64,000 bases of DNA, from positions 1,922,001-1,986,000 of the forward strand of contig NZ_CP044344.1 of NCBI RefSeq assembly GCF_008761635.1, written 5' to 3'. Source of the DNA: Nocardioides cynanchi (GTDB lineage Bacteria; Actinomycetota; Actinomycetes; Propionibacteriales; Nocardioidaceae). The position numbers and the translations under genes are program-made. The first letter of the stretch is position 1. Each line of letters begins with the position of its first letter. A model generated the notes under the pieces. The model had not been told where the DNA came from and ran no database searches. It saw only the letters and a list, made by a program, of their open reading frames with translations. Of the stretch, positions 26,177 through 33,847 are shown in pieces.

Positions 26177-28608
26177 GGGCGCTCCTCGTGGTCTCGACTC
26201 CGCTGCGCCACCGGCGTGGCGGGGTGTCGGCGGCGCAGGTCGAACAGCTCGGACGGCGAGATCGGCATCGCGGTGATCGCGAGCCCGGGATGGTAGGGCT
26301 GCTCGGCGTCGGAGACCGCGGAGGCGAAGACCGCCGCCGACGGGATCACCCCGGCCTCGCCGGCGCCCTTGATGCCCAGCGGGTTCAGCGGCGACGGCGT
26401 CTCGAGATGGTCGATGTCGATCCGGGCGGGGATCTCGGTGACGTAGGGCATCAGGAAGTCCATGAACGACGCGTTGAGCAGCTGGCCGGAGTCGTCGTAG
26501 GCCATCCGCTCGTAGAGCGCCCCCGCGATGCCCTGGGCCACGCCGCCGTGGATCTGGCCCTCGACGATCATCGGGTTGATCAGCCGGCCGCAGTCGTGGA
26601 CGACGGCGTACTTCAGGATCGAGATCTCGGCGGTCTCCGGGTCGGTCTCGACGATCACCGCGTGCATGCCGGAGGCGAAGGTCGACCGCTCGGGTGAGTA
26701 GAAGTCACGACCTTCGAGCCCGGGCTCGTCGTCCTCGGCGACCGGCGGCTTCCCGGGGTCGCCGACCGAGAACTGGGTGGCCGCCTTGGACGCCTCGTCG
26801 AAGGCGTAGCGGAGCGGGTTGGACAGGACGGCGACGGTGCCGAGGTCGATGGACGCCTCCGTGCCGCGCACCGAGACGACCCCGTCGACGATCTCGAGGT
26901 CGTCGACGGAGGCCTCGAGCGCCTCCGCCGCGATCCGCAACGCCTTCTCGCGAGCCCGGGTCGCAGCCAGGTGGATCGCCGAGCCGCTCATCACCGCGGC
27001 CCGCGAGGCGAAGGTGCCGACGGCGTACGGCATCCGGCGGGTGTCGCCGGTGACCACCTCGACGTCCTCGAACCGGCAGCCGAGCACGTCCGCGACGAGC
27101 TGGGCGAAGACCGTGGCGTGGCCCTGTCCCTGGGTGGTCAGCCCGGTCGCGACCTTGACCTTGCCGGAGGTCTCGACGTGCACGTGGGCTCCCTCGTAGG
27201 GGCCGACGCCCGTGCCCTCGACGTAGCAGGCGAGCCCGATGCCGACTCGGCGGCCCTGGCGCGCCATCTCCTCACGGAACGCCGGGAAGTCGTCCCAGCC
27301 GACCAGCTCCTTGAGCTTGGCGAGCGAGGCGGGGTAGTCGCCCGAGTCGTACTCCAGCTCACGGCCGTCCTGGAAGACCAGCCCCTGGTCGAAGGGGAAC
27401 TCGTCGGGCTGGATGAAGTTGGCCGCGCGCACCTCGGCGCGGTCCTTGCCGAGGGCCGCGGCGATCGCGTCCATGGTCCGCTCCATCACGTAGCAGCCCT
27501 GCGGGCGCCCGGCCCCGCGGTACGGCGTGACCATCACCGTGTTGGTGTAGAGGCTCTCGAAGACGACCCGGTAGGCGCCCGGCTTGTAGGGCCCGAGCAG
27601 CTGGGTCGAGGTGATGATCGGCACGATCAGCCCGTACGGCGTGTAGGCGCCGTGGTCGTGCCAGAACTCCACGTCGAGCCCGAGCACGCGACCGTCGTCG
27701 TCGTACCCGACCTCGACGTGGTGCACCTGCCCGCGCTCGTGCGCGGAGGAGATGAAGTGCTCGCGGCGGTCCTCGGTGAACTTCACCGTGCGACCGAGCT
27801 GCCGGGCCGCGAGCGGGACCAGGAGCTCCTCGGGCCACGGGTGGTTGATCTTGACCCCGAAGCCGCCGCCGACGTCGGGCGTGACCACGTCGACCTGGCC
27901 CAGGTCGAGCTCGAGCCGCGCCGCCACCGCAGCCCGGACGCCGGTCGAGGTCTGGGTGGAGGTCCACACCGTCATCCGCCCGACGTCGGGATCCCAGCGG
28001 GCCACCGTGCCGCGGCCCTCCAGCGGCATCGAGGCGCTCCGCTCGACGGTCAGGTCGAGGCTCAGCGTGTGCGGTGACGCCGCGATCGCGGCCCGGGCGT
28101 CGCCGTTCTCCTGCTCGAGCCGGGCGCCGACGTTGCCCGGCACGTCGTCGTGGACCAGGCGGTCGGCGGCCCGCGCCGCGTCGATCCCGACCACCGCCGG
28201 GAGCAGGTCGTAGGTCACCCGGATCCGGCCGACGGCGTCCTCGGCCAGGTAGCGGTCGTCGGCGACCACGAACGCGATGGCCTCACCGACGTGGTTGACC
28301 TCGTCCTTCGCCAGGGCGAACTGGGTCCGGCCGTGGGTGAGGGCCGGGTGCGGGATCAGCAGCGGCAGCGGGTCGGCCATCGGTCCGGTGAGGTCGTCGT
28401 GGGTCCAGACCAGGTGCACGCCGTCGAGGTCGAGCACGGCGCCGACGTCGATGTCGGTGATCCGGGCATGGGCGTGCGGCGAGCGCAGCACCGCCGCGTG
28501 GAGGGTGCCGACGCCGACGGCGATGTCGTCGACGTAGCGCCCCTGGCCGCGCAGGAAGCGCTGGTCCTCGGTGCGCTGCACCTTCTGCCCGAACAGCTTG
28601 GTGGTCAT
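26173..28608 (-). CDS. Molybdenum hydroxylase large subunit (xanthine dehydrogenase family; CoxL-like)
   Basis: 811 residues binding molybdopterin cytosine dinucleotide, expected to hydroxylate a heterocycle or aldehyde with water. The Ald_Xan_dh N-terminal domain (GRYVDDIAVG, LRSPHAHARI) is followed by Moco-binding domains with GGGFGVKI, VTPYRGAGRPQGCYVMER and TQGQGHATVFAQL. The C-terminal GIKGAGEAGVIPSAAV carries the catalytic Glu. The loop is YRGAGR, not the AYxCSFR of true CO dehydrogenase, so CO oxidation is unlikely. Uracil or a related pyrimidine is a plausible substrate, given the permease and barbiturase-like genes. The last residues PVAQRSRDHEERP come from a copy of the dispersed repeat. 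Overlaps coxS-like and coxG-like genes by 4 nt each. Confidence 0.92.
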   Translation of the reverse strand: MTTKLFGQKVQRTEDQRFLRGQGRYVDDIAVGVGTLHAAVLRSPHAHARITDIDVGAVLDLDGVHLVWTHDDLTGPMADPLPLLIPHPALTHGRTQFALAKDEVNHVGEAIAFVVADDRYLAEDAVGRIRVTYDLLPAVVGIDAARAADRLVHDDVPGNVGARLEQENGDARAAIAASPHTLSLDLTVERSASMPLEGRGTVARWDPDVGRMTVWTSTQTSTGVRAAVAARLELDLGQVDVVTPDVGGGFGVKINHPWPEELLVPLAARQLGRTVKFTEDRREHFISSAHERGQVHHVEVGYDDDGRVLGLDVEFWHDHGAYTPYGLIVPIITSTQLLGPYKPGAYRVVFESLYTNTVMVTPYRGAGRPQGCYVMERTMDAIAAALGKDRAEVRAANFIQPDEFPFDQGLVFQDGRELEYDSGDYPASLAKLKELVGWDDFPAFREEMARQGRRVGIGLACYVEGTGVGPYEGAHVHVETSGKVKVATGLTTQGQGHATVFAQLVADVLGCRFEDVEVVTGDTRRMPYAVGTFASRAAVMSGSAIHLAATRAREKALRIAAEALEASVDDLEIVDGVVSVRGTEASIDLGTVAVLSNPLRYAFDEASKAATQFSVGDPGKPPVAEDDEPGLEGRDFYSPERSTFASGMHAVIVETDPETAEISILKYAVVHDCGRLINPMIVEGQIHGGVAQGIAGALYERMAYDDSGQLLNASFMDFLMPYVTEIPARIDIDHLETPSPLNPLGIKGAGEAGVIPSAAVFASAVSDAEQPYHPGLAITAMPISPSELFDLRRRHPATPVAQRSRDHEERP
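26189..26213. repeat. Diverged VVERSRDH repeat at the 3' end of the large-subunit gene
   Basis: GGTCTCGACTCCGCTGCGCC, then ACCGG: the core with TCGA changed to GCGC. It encodes VAQRSRDH nine codons from the... final residues of the large subunit, immediately before the coxG-like start, so the repeat has extended the protein C-terminus. Confidence 0.75.
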
Positions 28609-29093
28609 GCCTCACCACCCGCCAGCTCGGCGGCCCGGAGCACCGACCTCACGATGTTGGTGTAGCCGGTGCAGCGGCACAGGTTGCCCGCGACCATGTC
28701 GCGCGCGTCGTCCTCGGTCGGTGTCGGGTGCTGCCGCAGGCCTGCGGTGACGGTGGTCAGGAAGCCGGGCGTGCAGAAGCCGCACTGGAGCCCGTGGCAC
28801 TCCAGGAACGCCTGCTGCACCGCGCCGAGGGTGCCGTCCGCCTCGGTCAGCCCCTCGACCGTGGTGATGTCGACGTCGACCGCCGAGACCGCGAACATCA
28901 GGCAGGAGCGGGTGGGTAGACCGTCGAGCAGCACCGTGCAGGCGCCGCAGACGCCGTGCTCGCACCCGACGTGGGTGCCGGTCAGGCCGAGGTCGTGGCG
29001 CAGCGCGTCCGACAGCAGGCGGCGGGCCGGCACCCGGAGGGCGTGGGCGACGCCGTTCACGGTGAGGCGGAGGTCGTGGAGCTGCTCGCTCAT
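28605..29093 (-). CDS. Molybdenum hydroxylase small [2Fe-2S] subunit (CoxS-like)
   Basis: 162 residues with two 2Fe-2S sites: the plant-type site GCEHGVCGACTVLLDG plus SCLMF, and the helical site QCGFCTPGF with NLCRCTGYTNIV. It passes electrons from the Mo site to the FAD subunit. The ATG overlaps the medium-subunit stop (ATGA) and sits directly against the repeat array that ends that gene, so its translation probably depends on coupling. Length and all eight cysteines are normal. Confidence 0.95.
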   Translation of the reverse strand: MSEQLHDLRLTVNGVAHALRVPARRLLSDALRHDLGLTGTHVGCEHGVCGACTVLLDGLPTRSCLMFAVSAVDVDITTVEGLTEADGTLGAVQQAFLECHGLQCGFCTPGFLTTVTAGLRQHPTPTEDDARDMVAGNLCRCTGYTNIVRSVLRAAELAGGEA

Positions 29094-30055
29094 GGTCTCG
29101 ACTCCGCTCGACCACCGAGGGGGTCCGCTCGACCACCGAGGGGGTCCGCTCGACCACCGAGGGGGTCCGCTCGACCACCGAGGGGGTCCGCTCGACCACC
29201 GACGGCGCGGGCGCGGGCGTCGTCGTACGCCTCTCTCAGGACCCGGACGGTGAGCACCCGGGCGAGGTGGGCGCGGTAGTCGGCACTGGCGTGGACGTCA
29301 CCGACCGGGTCGAGCCGGCCCAGCGCCCGCTCGGCGGCCGCTGCGAGAGCCTCCGCGCCGACGTCGTCGAGCTCGACGTCCACCACCGTCGGGACGTCGC
29401 ACACCGAGAGATAGGCGACCCAGGCCCGCGTGACCCGGTCACCCTCGACCCGGACCAGCGCGCCGGCCCCGCACATCGCGTAGTCGCCGTGCCGCCGCGC
29501 GAGCTCGGCGAAGGCGACGCCCTCGTCGGCGCCCAGCGCGGGGAAGAACGCCGACACCGCGATCTCGTCGTGGCGCACCGTCGACTCCAGCGGGCCGGCG
29601 AACAGCTCGTCGGCCGGGATCTCGCGGGTGCCGGCCGTCGACGCGACCCGCAGGTGCCCGCCGAGCAGCGCCAGGACCATCGGCAGCTCGGCCGCTGCGT
29701 CGGCGTGGACCAGTGAGCCGACCACCGTTCCGCGGTTGCGGATCGTCGCGTGGGCCACGTGGGCCAGGGCCAGGCCGAGCAACGGCTGCACCCGGCGTAC
29801 GGCGGTCGAGGCGAGCACGTCGGCCTGCCGCGCCAGCGCCGGGACCTCGACCCCCTCGTCGGAGACCAGCACCTCGTCGAGTGCGGGCAGGCCGTTGATG
29901 TCGACCAGCGTGGTCGGCGCGGCCAGCCGCATGTTGAGCAGCGGCACCAGGCTCTGGCCTCCCGCCAGCACCTTCGCTCCCTCGTCGGCCGCCAGGGCCT
30001 CCAGGGCGTGCTGGAGGCCCTGCGGTCGGACGAAGGCGAACGGTGCGGGCTTCAC
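29090..30055 (-). CDS. Molybdenum hydroxylase medium FAD subunit (CoxM-like)
   Basis: 321 residues. FAD-binding PCMH-type domain with KVLAGGQSLVPLLNMRLA near residue 30 and ATIRNRGTVVGSLVHADAAAELP near 105, then the CO-dehydrogenase flavoprotein C-terminal domain. The GTG start has GAGGAG 5 nt upstream. The normal end is near VRVLREAYDDARA; after it come tandem GGRADPL heptads encoded by 21-bp repeats, ending GGRAESRP, an unusual tail formed by the dispersed element. Subunit order medium-small-large matches many actinobacterial hydroxylase operons. It lies 35 nt after the permease gene. Confidence 0.93.
   Translation of the reverse strand: MKPAPFAFVRPQGLQHALEALAADEGAKVLAGGQSLVPLLNMRLAAPTTLVDINGLPALDEVLVSDEGVEVPALARQADVLASTAVRRVQPLLGLALAHVAHATIRNRGTVVGSLVHADAAAELPMVLALLGGHLRVASTAGTREIPADELFAGPLESTVRHDEIAVSAFFPALGADEGVAFAELARRHGDYAMCGAGALVRVEGDRVTRAWVAYLSVCDVPTVVDVELDDVGAEALAAAAERALGRLDPVGDVHASADYRAHLARVLTVRVLREAYDDARARAVGGRADPLGGRADPLGGRADPLGGRADPLGGRAESRP
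29094..29201. repeat. Five 21-bp tandem copies derived from the VVERSRDH repeat
   Basis: A full core GGTCTCGACTCCGCTCGACC at 29094 is followed by copies of GCTCGACCACCGAGGGGGTCC starting at 29106, 29127, 29148, 29169 and 29190. They encode GGRADPL heptads at the C-terminus of the FAD subunit. The frame used differs from that in HyuA, showing that the element tolerates more than one reading frame. Confidence 0.93.
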
Positions 30056-30090
30056 AAGGCTCCTCGCGGTCAGGACCCGGGAGTCGCACG

Positions 30091-31527
30091 CTACCCGTGC
30101 GGAGGGCCCTCGACGTGCGCGCCGGGCGTGCCGACCGCCAGCATCGTGCCTTCGTCCTCGTCGGAGGCGATCAGGCGCGCGAGGTGGTAGCCGAGCAGGA
30201 TCACGACCGTCCCGGCAGCGATGCCGCCGAGCTGGAAGTCCTTGGTGATCTCGAAGAACCCCGAGGTGCCCAGGCCGATGCCCAGGATCAGGCCGGCCGA
30301 GATCGGCACCAGGTTGATCGGTCGGCCGAAGTCGACGTCGTTCTCCTTCCAGATCTTGGCGCCGAGCAGCCCGATCATCCCGTAGAGCACCAGCGTCACG
30401 CCGCCCAGCACCCCGGCCGGGGTCGCGGCGACCAGGGCGCCGAACTTGGGCACCAGACCGAGCAGGATCGCCACGATGGCAGCGACGAAGTAGGCCGCCG
30501 TGGAGTAGACCCGGGTGGCCGCCATCACCCCGATGTTCTCGGCGTACGTCGTGGTCGGCGAGCCGCCCACGGCCGAGGCGATGACGGTGCCGAGCCCGTC
30601 CGCCGCGATCGCCCGCCCCATCATCGGGTCGAGGTCGCGCTCGGTCATCTGGGCCACGGCCTTGACGTGGCCCATGTTCTCGGCGACCAGCGCGATCACG
30701 GCCGGCAGGGCGAGCAGCGCGAACGTGATCGAGAAGCTGGGTGCGTGCCAGCCGACGGCCCCGAGGTTCTTCGCGACGTACTGGTTGCCGGTCAGCCCGC
30801 TCGCCGTGTGCTTCGGGAAGCCGAACCAGTCGGCCGCCCTGACGTTGGTCCAGTCCACCCGGGCATGGGCGGTGGCACCGCTGCCGAGCGTGCCGAACAC
30901 GAGGTCGGCCAGCCAGGACAGGACGTAGCCGAAGACCAGGCCGAGGAAGATCGCGATCCGGCCGAAGAAGCCGCGCAGGCCGACCGCCATCACCACGACG
31001 GCCAGCATGGTGATGATCGCCATCCACCGGTCCGCCGGCATGTAGACCGAGGTGGCGACGCCGGCCAGGTTGAACCCGATCAGCATCACCACGGCGCCGG
31101 TGACGACCGGAGGCAGGATCTTGTTCACCAGGCCCGCGCCGCCGAGGTGGATCGCCACGCCGACCAGGGCCAGCACGACGCCGGAGACCAGGATCGCGCC
31201 GGTCACGTCCGCCGGGCCGCCCGGACCTCCGGAGCCGGTGTAGGTGTAGATCGCGGTGGCGCCGCCCACGAACGACGCGGAGGTGCCCAGATAGCTCGGC
31301 ACCTTGCCCTGGACGATCAGCAGGAAGCAGATCGTCGCGATCCCGCTCATCAGGATCGCGAGGTTGGCGTTGAGACCCATCAGGGTCGGGAAGACGAACG
31401 TCGCACCGAACATCGCCATCACGTGCTGCGCGCCGAGCCCCACCGTCTTCCCCCAGGCCAGCCGCTCGTCGGGCGCGACCGCCTGACCCGGAGCCGGGTC
31501 GACCTCTCGCCAGGTGAACATCGACAT
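30091..31527 (-). CDS. NCS2 family nucleobase:cation symporter (uracil/xanthine permease)
   Basis: 478 residues, about 14 hydrophobic segments. It begins AWGKTVGLGAQHVMAMFGATFVFP, the UraA-type QHxxAMFGAT start that includes substrate-site residues. Later come AVIALVAENMGHVKAV and the signature GGSPTTTYAENIGVMAATRV; TTTYAENIG is typical of uracil permeases, whereas xanthine carriers more often differ here. Proton-coupled uptake of uracil or a related base is the likely role. GGAGG sits 7 nt before the chosen ATG. It is the first gene of a six-gene operon with the molybdenum hydroxylase, CoxG-like protein and amidase. Confidence 0.92.
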   Translation of the reverse strand: MSMFTWREVDPAPGQAVAPDERLAWGKTVGLGAQHVMAMFGATFVFPTLMGLNANLAILMSGIATICFLLIVQGKVPSYLGTSASFVGGATAIYTYTGSGGPGGPADVTGAILVSGVVLALVGVAIHLGGAGLVNKILPPVVTGAVVMLIGFNLAGVATSVYMPADRWMAIITMLAVVVMAVGLRGFFGRIAIFLGLVFGYVLSWLADLVFGTLGSGATAHARVDWTNVRAADWFGFPKHTASGLTGNQYVAKNLGAVGWHAPSFSITFALLALPAVIALVAENMGHVKAVAQMTERDLDPMMGRAIAADGLGTVIASAVGGSPTTTYAENIGVMAATRVYSTAAYFVAAIVAILLGLVPKFGALVAATPAGVLGGVTLVLYGMIGLLGAKIWKENDVDFGRPINLVPISAGLILGIGLGTSGFFEITKDFQLGGIAAGTVVILLGYHLARLIASDEDEGTMLAVGTPGAHVEGPPHG

Positions 31528-31567
31528 CTGGACCCTCCTTCTCGTGCGGGGGCCGACCACCCCCACC

Positions 31568-31583
31568 TGTGACGCCCATCACA
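31568..31583. promoter_or_regulatory. Perfect CRP/GlxR-type palindrome between divergent operons
   Basis: TGTGA-CGCCCA-TCACA is an exact match to the CRP-family consensus (actinobacterial Crp/GlxR). It lies 41 nt upstream of the permease start and about 93 nt upstream of the -10-like TAGCGT of the DUF2877 gene. A cyclic-AMP-dependent regulator controlling both operons is the simplest reading. Confidence 0.7.
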
Positions 31584-31675
31584 CACCCCGACGGCGCGGA
31601 TCCGGCGGAGGAACGCCGTCCCACGCGGTCGCCGCGAGCCGGCGTACGACGAGGAGCAGCCGGGTCGCGAGCGGC

Positions 31676-31681
31676 TAGCGT
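31676..31681 (+). promoter_or_regulatory. Putative -10 element of the DUF2877-FdrA-DUF1116 operon
   Basis: TAGCGT, then 7 nt, then the GTG at 31689. The leaderless spacing favours that GTG as start. Confidence 0.4.
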
Positions 31682-31688
31682 GGGTGCC

Positions 31689-32465
31689 GTGCCGCCCGTG
31701 CCCCGATCCGCGACGTCCGTCCCGGTGGCCGCTCCGCCTCGGGTCGCTGCCTGGGTGCGGGCCGCCCCCGACGGCCCGGTGCCCGTGCTGCACCGGTGTG
31801 CCGAGGCCGTCCACGTCGATCTCGCGGGGCGATGCGTCGGGATCATCGCCCGCCAGGCGCCGGGCCTGCCCCAGTCCATGAGGACCAACCTGCTGCGGGT
31901 GTCGTCAACGGGCACCGAGAGCGCTTATGTTGAAGACGGAATCCTTCACGTGGGCGCTCTCGCTCTCGTGACGGGTCGTCTCGTGGAAGTTCGCGCGCCA
32001 CAGATCGGCTCGACACGGGTTCCAGGCACAGAGGCGAGCCCGGCCGGTGCTGTGGGCTTCCCCCGGTCCCGGCCGGTCGGGCTCGCCGCGCTTCCGCCCG
32101 TGGTGGACGCCGGGACCGTGGCCGCGTTCATCGGCCACGGGGAGGGTCTGACCCCGCTCGGTGACGACGTGGTGTGCGGGTGGCTCGCCCTGCACCGCGC
32201 GGTCGGGGTGGCGACGCCGGCCGTCGACGACGCCGTACGCCGTCTGCTCGGCCGGACCACCGCCCTGTCCGCGACCCTGCTCGACTGCGCTCTGGCCGGC
32301 GAGGTGGCCGACCCCGTCGCCGACCATCTCCGCGCCCTGGGCAGTGACCGGGAGCCGGTCACCCGCGAGCGCCTGTCGCGCCTCGGCCACACCTCGGGCT
32401 CCGGGCTCGGGCACGGGATCGACCTGGCCCGCGCGGCGCTGTCCATCAGCCGGGACGCAGCATGA
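31689..32465 (+). CDS. allH: DUF2877 protein, AllH-like subunit of an oxamate-type carbamoyltransferase
   Basis: 258 residues from the GTG chosen (E. coli AllH/YlbF is similar in size). The family signature GHGEGLTPLGDDVVCGWLAL lies near residue 150, with GHTSGSGLGHGIDLARAAL at the end. In E. coli the three proteins AllF, AllG and AllH together form oxamate carbamoyltransferase, converting oxalurate and phosphate to oxamate and carbamoyl phosphate. The start is supported by a -10-like hexamer 7 nt upstream; a GTG 9 nt earlier is possible. First of a three-gene operon with 4-nt overlaps, divergent from the permease operon. The acceptor is uncertain (see findings). Confidence 0.82.
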   Translation: MPPVPRSATSVPVAAPPRVAAWVRAAPDGPVPVLHRCAEAVHVDLAGRCVGIIARQAPGLPQSMRTNLLRVSSTGTESAYVEDGILHVGALALVTGRLVEVRAPQIGSTRVPGTEASPAGAVGFPRSRPVGLAALPPVVDAGTVAAFIGHGEGLTPLGDDVVCGWLALHRAVGVATPAVDDAVRRLLGRTTALSATLLDCALAGEVADPVADHLRALGSDREPVTRERLSRLGHTSGSGLGHGIDLARAALSISRDAA

Positions 32466-33847
32466 CCGACCACGTCGAGCTGCGGGCCGGCGCCTACGCC
32501 GACTCGGTCACCCTGCTCCAGATCAGCCGGCGGGTGCAGGACCTGCCCGGGGTCCTCACCGCTCAGGTCGCGATGGCCACCCCGCTCAACCTCGAGGTGC
32601 TGGAGCGGATGGGCTTCGAGATCCCCGCCGACGCCGGTGTCAACCACCTGGTCGTCGCGGTCCGGCTCGAGACCGACGACCTGCTCGACGAGGTGCGCGC
32701 CGAGGTGGACCGCGCGCTGACCGAGCGGCGAACCACGACCGACGAGCGGGCCGACGCTCCGCCGCGGACCACCGGCTCGGCGCTGCTCCGCGAGCCGGGG
32801 GCGCTGGTCGTGGTCTCGGTGCCGGGGGCCAGCGCCGCCGTCGAGGCGATGGACGCGCTCGAGGCCGGCAGCGACGTGATGGTCTTCAGCGACCACGTGC
32901 CCGTCGACCAGGAGGTCGCGCTCAAGCGGTACGCAGCCGACCGTGGCCTGCTGGTGATGGGGCCCGACTCCGGCACGGCGGTGGTCGGTGGGGTGGGGCT
33001 CGGCTTCGCGAACGTGGTCGCGCCCGGCCCGGTCGGCATCGTCGCGGCGTCCGGCACCGGGTGCCAGCAGGTGCTGGCGCTGCTGGACCACGCCGGGGTC
33101 GGCGTCTCCACGGCGTACGGCGTGGGCGGACGCGACCTGTCCGCCGAGGTCGGCGGGCTGGCCACCCTGACGGCCCTCGGCCGGCTCGACGCCGACCCGG
33201 CCACCCGGCTGGTGGTACTGGTCTCGAAGCCGCCGGACGAGGCTGTCGGCGCCGACCTCGCGACGTACACGGCGGGGCTCGGCACGCCGGTGCTGACCGC
33301 GCTGCTGGGGGCCGGGCGGCCCGACCTCACCGCAGCCACCGAGCAGGTCCTGGACCGACTCGGCCACCGGGTGCCGCGCTGGCCGGTCCACGGGAGGGCG
33401 AACCCCGGCAGCGGGACGCGCCTGCACGGGCTCTTCGTAGGCGGCACGCTGAAGGCGGAGGCCGACGTGCTGGTCACCGCGGCCGGGGTCGACGCCGAGC
33501 TCGTCGACTTCGGCGACGACGCCTACACCGAGGGCCGGGCCCACCCGATGATCGACCCGAGCCTGCGCCTCGCGCGCCTCGCGGAGGTCGCGGCTGACCC
33601 CGCCACCGGGGTCGTCCTGCTGGACGTGGTGCTCGGCCACGGCGCCGAGCCCGACCCCGCGGCCGCCCTCGCGCCGGCCCTCCGGGGCCTGCGTCCGCCG
33701 GTGGTCGTCACCGTCGTCGGCACCGCCCACGACCCGCAGGGTCTTGACCGTCAGGTCGACGCGCTGGTCGCCGCCGGCGCCGAGGTCCACCTGTCCAACG
33801 CGGGCGCGACCCGCCGGGCGATCGCCCTGCTCGGTGGTGCCCGGTGA
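32462..33847 (+). CDS. allF: FdrA family protein, AllF-like
   Basis: 461 residues, somewhat shorter than E. coli FdrA (about 555). An N-terminal unit AYADSVTLLQISRRVQDLPG is followed by succinyl-CoA-synthetase-alpha-like domains with GLLVMGPDSGTAVVGG, LGFANVVAPGPVGIVAASG and TGCQQVLALLDHAGVGVS. A second unit has DAYTEGRAHPMIDPSLRLARL and VVLLDVVLGHG. The nucleotide-grasp-like fold lacks the active His of true synthetases, fitting a carbamoyl/phosphate transfer role. Starts inside the allH-like stop (ATGA) and ends inside the DUF1116 start (GTGA). Assigned by family; substrate inferred only. Confidence 0.88.
   Translation: MTDHVELRAGAYADSVTLLQISRRVQDLPGVLTAQVAMATPLNLEVLERMGFEIPADAGVNHLVVAVRLETDDLLDEVRAEVDRALTERRTTTDERADAPPRTTGSALLREPGALVVVSVPGASAAVEAMDALEAGSDVMVFSDHVPVDQEVALKRYAADRGLLVMGPDSGTAVVGGVGLGFANVVAPGPVGIVAASGTGCQQVLALLDHAGVGVSTAYGVGGRDLSAEVGGLATLTALGRLDADPATRLVVLVSKPPDEAVGADLATYTAGLGTPVLTALLGAGRPDLTAATEQVLDRLGHRVPRWPVHGRANPGSGTRLHGLFVGGTLKAEADVLVTAAGVDAELVDFGDDAYTEGRAHPMIDPSLRLARLAEVAADPATGVVLLDVVLGHGAEPDPAAALAPALRGLRPPVVVTVVGTAHDPQGLDRQVDALVAAGAEVHLSNAGATRRAIALLGGAR

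Noticed and set aside
26173-28608. Calling the large subunit a CO dehydrogenase (coxL)
   Set aside because: It lacks the AYxCSFR active-site loop of form I CO dehydrogenase and has YRGAGR instead; gene context is nucleobase uptake.
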